The translations under genes and the position numbers were made by a program. Shown piece by piece: positions 8,620 through 18,309 of a stretch of DNA of 64,000 nt. The notes below the pieces were generated by a model. The model worked only from the letters and a program-made list of their open reading frames with translations. It did no database searches and had not been told where the DNA came from. Origin of the DNA: SHVO01 sp050246995. GTDB taxonomy: Bacteria; Pseudomonadota; Alphaproteobacteria; Rhodospirillales; Rhodospirillaceae. The stretch is taken from the NCBI GenBank assembly GCA_050246995.1, contig JBFWVA010000013.1, forward strand, positions 30,023-94,022, read 5' to 3'. Each line of letters starts with the position of its first letter. Position 1 is the stretch's first letter.

Positions 8620-10545
8620 GTGCTGAATAGGTCGTTGTTCGCAGGTGCGGCGTTTGCCGCCCTGATGGTTCCGTTTGCGGCGCGCGCGCAACGCGCGGGC
8701 GAAAACGCGGTCACCTCAGCCGAGGACGCTTTCGGTGTCTCCATCGGCGATCAGAATGTCGGACTTTATAGCGACACCAGCGCGCGCGGGTTCAGTCCCC
8801 AACAGGCCGGCAACATTCGCCTCGACGGTCTGTACTTCGATCAGCAGTTCATGCTGAACGGCCGCATCGATACCGGCACCATCATGCGCGTCGGCCTCTC
8901 GGCGCAGTCTTATCCCTTCCCCGCGCCGACCGGCATCGCCGATATCCAGATGCGCCGTCCGGGAGACACATTCGCGGGAAGCCTCAGCTTGCAGTACGGG
9001 CCCTACGGAAATGCGCAAGTCGAAGCGGACGTCTCGACGCCGATCATCAAGGATCGCCTCGGCGCCATCGCAAGCCTGGCGCTTGCCCGCAACAAGTATG
9101 ACTGGCGCGCCACCTACGACAATATTGTCTCCTCAGCGGCCGTGAACTGGACACCGAGCGATAAGGTCAATGTGCTGGGCTTCTTCCATAGCCTGAACGG
9201 CATAGACGGCGAGGCACAGCCATTCATGTTCACGGCAGGCGCTTTCACGCCGCCTAAGTATGACCGCTCGGTGTACTTCGGTCAGGAGTGGGCGTCGCGC
9301 AACCGCAACGCCCGCAACTTCGGCGGTATCGTGCTCGCGGAGCCCGTCGACGGCTGGCGCCTGCGCGCGGGATTGTTCAGGTCGGTGAATGACCTGAAGG
9401 ACGAATACATCATGTTCTTCCGTAACGTACAGCCGGATGGAAACGCGCTTCTCGACATCACCCGCAGCCAGCCGCAGTACGCGGCGTCCACCTCAGGCGA
9501 AGTGCGCCTGTCGCGCTCATTCATCGAAGGCGAGCGCCAGCACACGTTTCACGTGGCGGTGAAAAGTCGCGATGTCCACCGTGACTTCGGCGGCAGCGAT
9601 ACGCGCTCCTTCGGCGCGGCGCGCATCGGCGTGATCAGTCCGGTCCCTGAGCCGGTTTATAATCTGTCCGCCGCCAGCCGCGACGACGTCTTCCAGACGA
9701 CGCCGGGCATTTCCTACGTCGGCCAATGGCGCAATGTCGGTGAACTGAGCCTCGGGGCGCAAAAGACGTTCTACGACCGTAAAGTCAATCAACCGGGCTT
9801 GCCGGAAGCACGAACGAAAAGCCGCCCTTGGCTCTACAACGCGACGCTGGCGATCAACGCGACGCCGGAGCTGGCTTTTTACGCCGGCTACACGCGCGGC
9901 CTTGAAGAATCCGGGATCGCGCCTGAAAACGCGATCAACCGCGGCGAGGCCTTGCCCGCCAGCCTGACCGAGCAGATGGATGCGGGCGTGCGTTATCGCA
10001 TCACTCCGCGCCTTACGATGATCGCGGGCGTGTTCGAAGTGAAAAAGCCGTTCTTCGAGCGCGACGCCGCGAATCTGTTCACCGACGTCGGCGATGTCAG
10101 TCATCGCGGCGCGGAGTTCTCGCTGTCGGGTCAACCGCTCCCGGGCCTCACCGTGGTCGCCGGCGCCATGTTGTTGAAAGCGCGCATCGAGGGTAACCAG
10201 GCCACGGCCGGCGTGATCGGCCCCGTGCCGGTGGGCCGACCCTCCAGGAATATCCGCCTGAATGTCCAATATGGGCCGAAGGAATGGAATGGATTGGCCC
10301 TGACGGGAGCGATCGTGCAGGACGGCCCTGTGTACGCCAACCGCGCGAACACACTGGAACTGCCTTCCATCACGACATTGGACCTCGGGGCGCGCTATAA
10401 CTTCAAACTCATGGATAACGCCGCCTCGGCGCGCGTCCAGGTCATGAACGTGCTGAACGATTGGTCGTGGACGGCGTCAACGTCAGGCGCTTTCGTGCCG
10501 AACAAGGCGCGCCGCGTGCAGGTGAATTTGGTTTCGGACTTTTAG
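8620..10545 (+). CDS. TonB-dependent outer-membrane receptor
   Basis: A 641-residue protein with an N-terminal signal (VLNRSLFAGAAFAALMVPF, then AARAQ). A plug-like region follows ('VGLYSDTSARGFSPQQAGN', then 'IRLDGLYFDQQF'), and then a long alternation of aromatic-rich amphipathic strands. The end is 'ARVQVMNVLNDWSWTAS...VQVNLVSDF', with the terminal Phe typical of outer-membrane barrels. It should take up a bulky or scarce ligand with TonB/ExbBD energy. I place the start at GTG 8620, behind a G-rich ribosome binding site and directly before the signal peptide. The open frame continues upstream to 8158, but only through pseudogene sequence. A TonB box was not identified. The ligand is unknown; proximity to the ABC importer suggests a shared substrate. 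Confidence 0.88.
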   Translation: MLNRSLFAGAAFAALMVPFAARAQRAGENAVTSAEDAFGVSIGDQNVGLYSDTSARGFSPQQAGNIRLDGLYFDQQFMLNGRIDTGTIMRVGLSAQSYPFPAPTGIADIQMRRPGDTFAGSLSLQYGPYGNAQVEADVSTPIIKDRLGAIASLALARNKYDWRATYDNIVSSAAVNWTPSDKVNVLGFFHSLNGIDGEAQPFMFTAGAFTPPKYDRSVYFGQEWASRNRNARNFGGIVLAEPVDGWRLRAGLFRSVNDLKDEYIMFFRNVQPDGNALLDITRSQPQYAASTSGEVRLSRSFIEGERQHTFHVAVKSRDVHRDFGGSDTRSFGAARIGVISPVPEPVYNLSAASRDDVFQTTPGISYVGQWRNVGELSLGAQKTFYDRKVNQPGLPEARTKSRPWLYNATLAINATPELAFYAGYTRGLEESGIAPENAINRGEALPASLTEQMDAGVRYRITPRLTMIAGVFEVKKPFFERDAANLFTDVGDVSHRGAEFSLSGQPLPGLTVVAGAMLLKARIEGNQATAGVIGPVPVGRPSRNIRLNVQYGPKEWNGLALTGAIVQDGPVYANRANTLELPSITTLDLGARYNFKLMDNAASARVQVMNVLNDWSWTASTSGAFVPNKARRVQVNLVSDF

Positions 10546-10556
10546 GGAGAAGAGAC

Positions 10557-11144
10557 ATGCGTATTTCGATGATCGTGGCCGCGGCGGTGCTCGCCGTGAC
10601 CGGCGTTCAAGCGGCCGAGGAAGCGCCGACGCCGGCGACGATGCAAATGAGCACGACGTCGTTCACTGACGGCGGCGACGCGCCGGAAAAGCACACCTGC
10701 CTTTCGAAGAGTCCCGTCTCGCCGGGCTTCACCTGGATCGATCCGCCGACCAGCACCGTCAGCTACACGTTGATGTTCCACGTGCCGGATGTACATCCGA
10801 ACAAGGGCAAGGACGACAGCTTCCATTGGGCGGTCTGGAACATCCCGGGGACGGCGCGTTCGCTGCCCGAGGGCATCCCGGCGAAGACGCCGCTCGCCGA
10901 CGGTTCGCAGCAGACGCAGCACGACGGTCATATCGGCTACTCGCCGATGTGCGGCCGCCCGGGCAAGAAGCTGCACTACATGTTCGAGCTCTTCGCGCTC
11001 GACATCAAACTCGACTTGCCGCCGACGGCGGGCCGCGACGAAATCCTGAAGGCCATGGACGGCCATATCGTCGGCAAGAATATGTACATTGGCCGCTTCA
11101 GCAAACCCGGCAAGCTGGCCCCGGTGGCGGCGAGCTCGTTCTAG
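10557..11144 (+). CDS. Exported YbhB/YbcL-type PEBP (Raf kinase inhibitor-like) protein
   Basis: A 195-residue protein with a signal peptide (MRISMIVAAAVLAVTGVQAA) and a phosphatidylethanolamine-binding-protein fold. It shows 'STVSYTLMFHVPDVHPNKGK', 'FHWAVWNIPGTARSLPEGIP' and 'GHIGYSPMCGRPGKKLHYMF', matching the D-P-D/H-W and GP-P-G-H signature areas of bacterial PEBPs in relaxed form. It follows the receptor gene by 11 bp with a GGGAGAAGAG ribosome binding site, so the two are co-transcribed. Biochemical function of bacterial PEBPs is largely unknown; a small-ligand pocket is expected. Confidence 0.88.
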   Translation: MRISMIVAAAVLAVTGVQAAEEAPTPATMQMSTTSFTDGGDAPEKHTCLSKSPVSPGFTWIDPPTSTVSYTLMFHVPDVHPNKGKDDSFHWAVWNIPGTARSLPEGIPAKTPLADGSQQTQHDGHIGYSPMCGRPGKKLHYMFELFALDIKLDLPPTAGRDEILKAMDGHIVGKNMYIGRFSKPGKLAPVAASSF

Positions 11145-11153
11145 GCTTCTCTG

Positions 11154-11208
11154 TCATCCCGCGATCCGCCTCAGCCGCTTCACAGCTTCCGCGGATCGCG
11201 GGGAATGA
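11154..11208. repeat. Long imperfect hairpin after the PEBP gene
   Basis: Arms at 11154-11169 (TCATCCCGCGATCCGC) and 11191-11208 (GCGGATCGCGGGGAATGA) can pair over about 15 bp with a single bulge around a 21-base loop. There is no T-run after it, so it is a poor intrinsic terminator. It resembles a REP-like palindrome or a 3'-end stabilising structure. I saw no second copy in this window. Confidence 0.5.
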
Positions 11209-11271
11209 TAACCGGAGGGGAACGATACCTCTGGTGGGTCGTTTCATATCGAGTTCTCAGCTGATTTTCCC

Positions 11272-11484
11272 ATGCCCCGTAGATCCAAGATCGCCACCGA
11301 AGTCATTCCCAAGCTCGAAAAGGGCTTGAAAAAGGAACGTACCAACATCGATCCGGTGATCGATGGAGAGGAACTGGCGCTGACAAGGTTCCTGCGGAAG
11401 TCAGGCGTTGAATCCGAGACGCATTCCAAACCGGCGCTCGCGAAGTTGATTGTCGAGTTTTTGAGGCATCGCAAGCGCCACTAA
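11272..11484 (+). CDS. Small basic hypothetical protein (70 aa)
   Basis: A short open frame coding for a 70-residue, Lys/Arg-rich protein (MPRRSKIATEVIPKLEKGLK at the start, ending FLRHRKRH). I do not recognise a family. There is no good ribosome binding site before the ATG, which speaks against it. In its favour, a strong terminator starts 10 bp after its stop codon and nothing else occupies the gap on this strand. Predicted mostly helical and cytoplasmic; a nucleic-acid-binding role would fit the charge but is speculation. Confidence 0.4.
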   Translation: MPRRSKIATEVIPKLEKGLKKERTNIDPVIDGEELALTRFLRKSGVESETHSKPALAKLIVEFLRHRKRH

Positions 11485-11493
11485 GGACAAAAC

Positions 11494-11521
11494 AAAAGGC
11501 CCGGTCTTCACCGGGCCTTTT
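11494..11521. terminator. Bidirectional intrinsic terminator
   Basis: Perfect 12-bp stem (AAAAGGCCCGGT at 11494-11505 with its complement at 11510-11521) with a 4-base loop CTTC. The A-tract and T-tract at the two ends make it functional in both directions, ending clpA transcription from the right and the small ORF or PEBP transcript from the left. Confidence 0.85.
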
Positions 11522-11574
11522 GAGTCATAGAGCAAGGTGGCTCCCGGCCATCGCCGGGGAGGACCCTCCGGGTG

Positions 11575-13926
<2,352 letters not shown>

Positions 13927-14005
13927 CGACAACGACGTGCTTCCTTTTCAACAAAGAGCGCTTTCCCCCTACATAGGTCGGCACTCACACTACTTCAGCC
14001 CCCCG

Positions 14006-14428
14006 CTACTCCTTCTCGAGCGTACATTGCAGCGGATGCTGGTTCTTACGCGCCAATTCCATGGTCTGATTGACTTTGGTCTCGGCGACCTCGAATGTGA
14101 ACACGCCGCAAACGCCTACGCCCTTCTGGTGGACGTGCAGCATGATCCTGGTCGCTTCCTCGGCAGTCTTGCTGAAGTAACGTTCCAACACATGGACGAC
14201 GAATTCCATCGGTGTGTAGTCGTCATTCAGCATCAAAACTTTGTACATAGAAGGCTTTTTGACCTTCGGACGCGGCTTGACGACGACGTTCGTGGTCGTG
14301 CGCCCATCACCGCCGCCATTGCGGCGGTCGTCGCCGTTGTCGCCGGCGAGCACGGTTTCAAAACCGGAGGCCGAGGCCCCGGGGGCGGAAAGTGGCGCGA
14401 ATTCAGTCATTTTAACCAAGGTGAACAT
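14006..14428 (-). CDS. clpS: ATP-dependent Clp protease adaptor ClpS
   Basis: A 140-residue N-degron adaptor that binds N-terminal Leu/Phe/Tyr/Trp substrates and hands them to ClpA, whose gene follows 79 bp downstream. The core 'YKVLMLNDDYTPMEFVVHVL' with NDD and TPMEFV is the ligand pocket, followed by 'GVGVCGVFTFEVAETKV'. The N-terminal ~55 residues are a Gly/Asn/Lys-rich tail longer than that of E. coli ClpS (106 aa). Start could be ATG 14428 (GGGA just upstream) or ATG 14410; the sequence context slightly favours the former. Confidence 0.94.
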   Translation of the reverse strand: MFTLVKMTEFAPLSAPGASASGFETVLAGDNGDDRRNGGGDGRTTTNVVVKPRPKVKKPSMYKVLMLNDDYTPMEFVVHVLERYFSKTAEEATRIMLHVHQKGVGVCGVFTFEVAETKVNQTMELARKNQHPLQCTLEKE

Positions 14429-14859
14429 CCGGTCCCAGCATCACTCAAGAATAGCAAACGAGACATTAAATATGGCGCAAAAATCCGTGTGCCAGGGTGA
14501 CCGCCGCTACGCCTGGCAAGCGCCTTTGCCATAACGTCGACGGAGGACCACCCGGTCCCAACCAAAGGCGAATTTAGCAGGAACACGCCCTACACCGTGA
14601 CGTTGTGCCCTTGTGCCCGTCCCGCGAGGAGCCGGGCACTTGTTCGCAACGAAGTAGAAATCTGGTTCGATTCAATGAGATGGCTTGCCAGCCCGAGTCG
14701 TTTTTCGTATCCTTTGCGCACGCTGGTAAGGCTGGAATTAACCCCTGCGCCCGTAGAATGGCGGTCGGCGAGAAGATTGGACGCCGGGTCCCACCGTGAA
14801 TTTACCCACAGGTGGGCGAAGTTTGGGGTCGTGTTTAAATTTTGGGTTGGGAGAAAAGG
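14429..14859. other. Intergenic region between clpS and the D,D-carboxypeptidase gene
   Basis: About 430 bp with no credible gene. Being divergent it must hold the promoters for clpSA (left) and dacA (right), but I cannot identify hexamers with confidence. Two short inverted repeats are present: TGGCAA/TTGCCA at 14514-14531 and GTGCCCG/CGGGCAC at 14613-14639. Neither is followed by a T-run. Confidence 0.4.
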
Positions 14860-16173
14860 ATGGCGTTTCGCGCAGGATTAGTACGTTTCGCGGCCATCGC
14901 GATGCTAGTTGTTGCTCCTTCGCTGGCGCAAGCCGCGAAGTCGCCAAAGGCGTCTGCTTCGCCGGTGACCGGCCGCTACGCCACGATCGTCATGGAAGCC
15001 GGCACGAACCGCGTCCTGTACGCCACCGACCCCGACGAATTGCGTCATCCCGCCTCGATGACCAAGATGATGACCCTCCTCATGCTGTTCGAAGCCATGG
15101 ACCGTGGCGAAGTGACCATGGATACACGCATGAAGGTGTCTAAATTTGCCGCCACCCGGCCGCCGACGAAGCTGATGGTGAAGGCCCGCTCGACCGTCCG
15201 CGTCGAGGACGCGATCAACGCCCTCGTCATCCTGTCCGCCAACGACATCGCCACCGTAGTCGCCGAACACCTGGGCGGCACGGAAGGCAAGTTCGGTCAG
15301 ATGATGACCGCGCGCGCCCGTGAACTCGGCATGAGCAACACTGTTTTCCGCAATGCCTCGGGCCTTCCCGATCCGCGGCAGGTTTCGACCGCGCGCGACA
15401 TGGCCACTCTTTCGCTGGCGCTGATCGACAAGTTCCCCCAGCATTATGCGGTTTTCTCGAAGGATCAGTTTACCTTCAACGGCTACACTTATCGCACCCA
15501 CAACCGCCTGCTGGCCGCCTATGAAGGCGCCGATGGTCTCAAGACCGGCTTCATCAACACCTCGGGCTTCAATCTTTCCGCTTCGGCCAAGCGCGACGGC
15601 CACCGCATTGTCGCCGTGACTTTTGGCGGCCCTACCGCCGCCGCCCGCGACCGTCACGTAGCAGACCTTCTCGACCGCGGCTTCGCACTGCTTGCGAACC
15701 AGCCCGAAACGACCGTCGCAACAGCCCGCATCTATAACTACGAAGAAAACTTCAAAAAGCCGGCGCAGCCGATCATGGTGGCCCGCGCCGGCACCAAGAC
15801 CGCAAAGAAGGGCAAGACCCGTGCCTCTGAAACCGCCATCGGCGACGTGAATGAGCCGGCCAGCACGCTTTCCGCCGCGATTCCCGCCGCCGCTAAAGGT
15901 ATGTGGGCGATCCAGGTGGGCGCTTTCTCCAACCGCGCCACGGCCGAAACCCAAGCTCGCGCCGCCGAACTGAAGCTGAAGCCGGATTACGCCAGCGCCT
16001 CCGCCATCGTTCAGGCGGGCAAGAGCAGAGGCAAGACCATCTACCGCGCCCGCATCGTTGGCCTGCCGAAGTCCGATCTGATCCGCGCCTGCGCCATCGC
16101 CGCTCCGAAGGCTAAGAATGCGTGCCAAGCGATCTCGCCGGAAACCGCGGCCGCCCAGGTGGCTTCCCGCTAA
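14860..16173 (+). CDS. D-alanyl-D-alanine carboxypeptidase (PBP5/6 class) with C-terminal SPOR domain
   Basis: A 437-residue exported penicillin-binding protein that trims the terminal D-Ala of peptidoglycan stem peptides. A signal peptide (core AAIAMLVVAPSLAQA) precedes the S11 peptidase domain with all three motifs: SMTK (Ser66, Lys69), SAN (126-128) and KTG (228-230). After a Lys/Ala linker the C-terminus carries a SPOR domain ('MWAIQVGAFSNRATAETQAR'), which binds denuded septal peptidoglycan, so the enzyme is probably recruited to the division site. ATG 14860 is chosen for its GGGAGAAAAGG site; an upstream TTG extends the frame only 6 codons. This fusion is common in Alphaproteobacteria. 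Confidence 0.94.
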   Translation: MAFRAGLVRFAAIAMLVVAPSLAQAAKSPKASASPVTGRYATIVMEAGTNRVLYATDPDELRHPASMTKMMTLLMLFEAMDRGEVTMDTRMKVSKFAATRPPTKLMVKARSTVRVEDAINALVILSANDIATVVAEHLGGTEGKFGQMMTARARELGMSNTVFRNASGLPDPRQVSTARDMATLSLALIDKFPQHYAVFSKDQFTFNGYTYRTHNRLLAAYEGADGLKTGFINTSGFNLSASAKRDGHRIVAVTFGGPTAAARDRHVADLLDRGFALLANQPETTVATARIYNYEENFKKPAQPIMVARAGTKTAKKGKTRASETAIGDVNEPASTLSAAIPAAAKGMWAIQVGAFSNRATAETQARAAELKLKPDYASASAIVQAGKSRGKTIYRARIVGLPKSDLIRACAIAAPKAKNACQAISPETAAAQVASR

Positions 16174-16197
16174 GCCCGGTTCCAGGCCCGACACCGC

Positions 16198-16232
16198 AAA
16201 CGCCCCGCCAAAAACGGGGCGTTTTGCTTTTT
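16198..16232 (+). terminator. Intrinsic terminator of the carboxypeptidase gene
   Basis: Stem AAACGCCCCG (16198-16207) with CGGGGCGTTT (16215-16224), 7-base loop, followed by TGCTTTTTT. Nearly the same sequence recurs after carD at 17270. Confidence 0.88.
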
Positions 16233-16266
16233 TCGGCCTGTAATTACTAGGTTTTTCCAAAGCACG

Positions 16267-16295
16267 TTGAGAAATGCCCCGATTGCTGCTATATT
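16267..16295 (+). promoter_or_regulatory. Sigma-70 type promoter of the cold-shock gene
   Basis: TTGAGA at 16267-16272 and TATATT at 16290-16295 are separated by exactly 17 bases, close to consensus. Transcription would begin near 16302, about 130 bases before the cold-shock ATG. Confidence 0.7.
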
Positions 16296-16301
16296 AGGAG
16301 C

Positions 16302-16431
16302 CATCGAGTTTCTGCCTGCCTGGTCGCGGGCCCTCCTGGGGCCAACTCCAAGACAACGCTGGATTCGTATCGCGGTTGTTCGATTGTCGTGCCGCCGCAC
16401 GCGCATACATGCGCTTTCTGAGGAGATAAAA
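16302..16431 (+). promoter_or_regulatory. Long 5' leader of the cold-shock mRNA
   Basis: From the inferred start near 16302 to the ATG there are about 130 untranslated bases, ending in a strong GAGGAGATAAAA ribosome binding site. Long structured leaders are known to control temperature-dependent translation and stability of cspA-type mRNAs; that this leader does so is inference. Confidence 0.5.
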
Positions 16432-16635
16432 ATGGCTCAAGGTACTGTTAAGTGGTTCAATGCCCAGAAGGGCTTCGGTTTCATCCAGCCGTCGAACGGC
16501 GGTAAAGATGTGTTCGTGCACATCAGCGCCGTGGAACGCGCCGGTCTCGGCACGCTCAACGAAGGTCAGAGCATCAGCTATGACGTCGTGAACGAGCGTG
16601 GCAAGGACGCCGCCGCGAACCTCAAAGTCGGCTAA
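16432..16635 (+). CDS. Cold-shock domain protein (CspA family)
   Basis: A 67-residue single-domain OB-fold RNA chaperone. Both RNP motifs are intact: KGFGFI (RNP1) and DVFVHIS (RNP2), within 'GTVKWFNAQKGFGFIQPSNG'. It binds single-stranded RNA/DNA and melts secondary structure, commonly at low temperature or in stationary phase. It has its own promoter (16267-16295) and terminator (16655-16688), so it is a monocistronic gene. The upstream open frame to 16267 is just untranslated leader. Confidence 0.96.
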   Translation: MAQGTVKWFNAQKGFGFIQPSNGGKDVFVHISAVERAGLGTLNEGQSISYDVVNERGKDAAANLKVG

Positions 16636-16654
16636 ATCTTTTAAGCTGCGGGAG

Positions 16655-16688
16655 ACGGCCTCGCTTAACGCGAGGCCGTTTTCTTTTT
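16655..16688 (+). terminator. Intrinsic terminator of the cold-shock gene
   Basis: Ten-base-pair stem ACGGCCTCGC (16655-16664) / GCGAGGCCGT (16670-16679), 5-base loop, followed by TTTTCTTTTT. Confidence 0.9.
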
Positions 16689-16747
16689 CCGGGGGGCCTA
16701 ACGAGCGAGCGAACGAGACTTTCATTTCACTTACAGGAGCACGACGA

Positions 16748-17245
16748 ATGGCCAACGGAGTTTTCAAGAGCGGCGATAGCGTGGTTTATCCGGGCCATGG
16801 CGTAGGTACGGTTGGTGATACCAAGACGGAGACGGTGGGCAACCAGGCCATCGACTTCCTTATGGTGCGTTTCGAGACGGGCATGACGGTGCGCATCCCC
16901 ACCGGCAACATCAAGAAGTGCGGCTTGCGGCGCGTATCGACGCGCCAAGTGATGCGCGATGTGTTCGGAGTGCTGAGCAAAGGCGCTCCCGCAACACGCA
17001 AGAAGGCGATGTGGCGCCACCGTGCTTTGGAATACGCCGCCAAGATGAAGACAGGAGATGCGGTCGCCATCGCCGAGATCGTGCGGGATCTTCACCGCGC
17101 GCCGGGCGAGGGTGAATCCTCGTTCAGCGAGAAGGCTATTTACCAGCAGGCCTGGGATCACCTGATCCCGGAGATCGCCGCGGTGCAGGAAACGGACAAG
17201 GAGTCCGCCGCGAAGAAAGTCGTGAGCCTGTTGGAAGCGGCCTAA
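16748..17245 (+). CDS. CarD/CdnL family transcriptional regulator
   Basis: A 165-residue RNA-polymerase-binding protein. The N-terminal CarD_TRCF Tudor-like module (SGDSVVYPGHGVGTV) contacts the beta subunit, and the C-terminal helical part ('REMRD'-like 'VMRDVFGVLSK', then 'WRHRALEYAAKMKTGD') contacts promoter DNA near the -10 edge. CdnL proteins stabilise open complexes and often support rRNA and growth-related promoters. The start is behind ACAGGAGCACGACGA. It is 60 bp after the cold-shock terminator and followed by its own terminator. CdnL in Caulobacter is linked to growth control; the same role here is inference. Confidence 0.94.
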   Translation: MANGVFKSGDSVVYPGHGVGTVGDTKTETVGNQAIDFLMVRFETGMTVRIPTGNIKKCGLRRVSTRQVMRDVFGVLSKGAPATRKKAMWRHRALEYAAKMKTGDAVAIAEIVRDLHRAPGEGESSFSEKAIYQQAWDHLIPEIAAVQETDKESAAKKVVSLLEAA

Positions 17246-17269
17246 CCCGCAACCTCTAAGCTTTCCAGG

Positions 17270-17302
17270 AAACGCCCCGCCCAAAGCGGGGCGTTTTGCT
17301 TT
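17270..17302 (+). terminator. Intrinsic terminator of carD
   Basis: Stem AACGCCCCGC (17271-17280) / GCGGGGCGTT (17286-17295), loop CCAAA, then TTGCTTTT. Near-copy of the element at 16198. Confidence 0.88.
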
Positions 17303-17553
17303 TGGGGCCAGCGCTCATGCGTCGCGGCTACGCGATGAGCTCTGTACGACCCGGGCCGTGAACTGACCTTCGCCCGTAACGACCGATAGGCGAACTCTTT
17401 CATGCCGAGCGCCGCAGCGCCGGAACTCGGCCGGTATGCACTGCGTTTCATGTGCTCCTCTTTCTTTCCAGGCCGTTCTCGTTTCAACACGCTAATGCCC
17501 CCTTGCCTTTCCCTGCGTCGCCCCCTCCCCGCCGCCGTTCAACGGACCACACC
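17303..17553. other. Intergenic region before the histidine phosphatase gene
   Basis: Together with the carD terminator this makes about 300 bp without a firm gene. An imperfect inverted repeat (GCTCATGCG ... CGCGATGAGC, 17313-17341) is visible. A minus-strand frame with a GGAG site upstream of its ATG (17451) reads through here into the carD terminator and was judged non-coding. The plus-strand promoter for the next gene is not obvious. Confidence 0.35.
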
Positions 17554-18309
17554 GTGAATTGGCCTGCGCGGCTGTGGATCGTGCGGCACGGGGAGAGCGC
17601 CGGGAATGTCGCCTACACAGAGGCCGAAGCGGCCGGTGCGGCACGCATCGCGATTCCAGGCCGTGATGTCGACGTGCCCTTGAGCGAGCGCGGCGCGCGC
17701 CAGGCCAGCGCGGTGGGAGCGTGGTTCGCGGACCAAGACGCCAACCTACAGCCGCAAGTGATCCTCGCCTCACCCTACGCGCGCGCGCGGAACACCGCCG
17801 AGCTGATCCGCGCGAAGTTGCGTCCGGAGTTGCGCGACAAGCCGCTGATCTTCGATGAGCGGCTGCGCGAGCGCGAGCTGGGCCTTTTGGATGCGTTCAC
17901 CGTGCACGGCATCAGGGCCATGTACCCCGAACAGGCGGAGCGCCGCGAGGTGCTGGGCAAGTTCTACTACCGGCCACCCTCGGGTGAGAGCTGGTGCGAT
18001 GTGATCCTGCGGCTGCGCAGCGCGCTCGATACCATATCGCTCCACTACGCCGGTCAGCGTGTGCTGATCGTGACTCATCAGATGGTGGTGCTCTGCTTCC
18101 GCTATCTGATCGAAAACCTGGATGAAAGCACGGTGCTGACGATCGACCGCACCGCCGATGTCGCGAACTGCGCCATCACTGAGTATGAGGCGCGGCAGAA
18201 AGGCGACGGCGAATGCCTCGCGCTGACGCGCTACAATTTCATCGATCCCCTGGAGCACGCAAACGCGCCGATCACGCGCGCGCCAAGCAAGGGCGGGCTG
18301 AAAGCGTGA
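17554..18309 (+). CDS. Histidine phosphatase superfamily protein
   Basis: A 251-residue enzyme of the phosphoglycerate-mutase-like branch of histidine phosphatases. The catalytic RHG motif is in 'LWIVRHGESAGNVAY', the second conserved His in 'VLIVTHQMVVLCFRY', and 'ILASPYARARNTAELI' is the typical arginine-containing strand. Substrate is not predictable; members act on sugar phosphates, nucleotides or phosphoproteins. GTG 17554 directly precedes the conserved domain but lacks a strong ribosome binding site; another GTG at 17452 would add 34 residues of Pro/Ser-rich sequence. The stop overlaps the next gene's ATG (TGATG), so the two are coupled. Confidence 0.88.
   Translation: MNWPARLWIVRHGESAGNVAYTEAEAAGAARIAIPGRDVDVPLSERGARQASAVGAWFADQDANLQPQVILASPYARARNTAELIRAKLRPELRDKPLIFDERLRERELGLLDAFTVHGIRAMYPEQAERREVLGKFYYRPPSGESWCDVILRLRSALDTISLHYAGQRVLIVTHQMVVLCFRYLIENLDESTVLTIDRTADVANCAITEYEARQKGDGECLALTRYNFIDPLEHANAPITRAPSKGGLKA

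Noticed and set aside
14905..16260. 451-residue open frame antisense to the D,D-carboxypeptidase
   Set aside because: Same reason; the translation is Gly/Arg-rich and crosses the dacA terminator.
17242..17451. Minus-strand frame starting MKRSAYRPSSGAAALG with GGAG close to its ATG
   Set aside because: The frame runs straight through the carD terminator hairpin and into the carD 3' end, and the spacing to the ATG is too short. No recognisable protein features.
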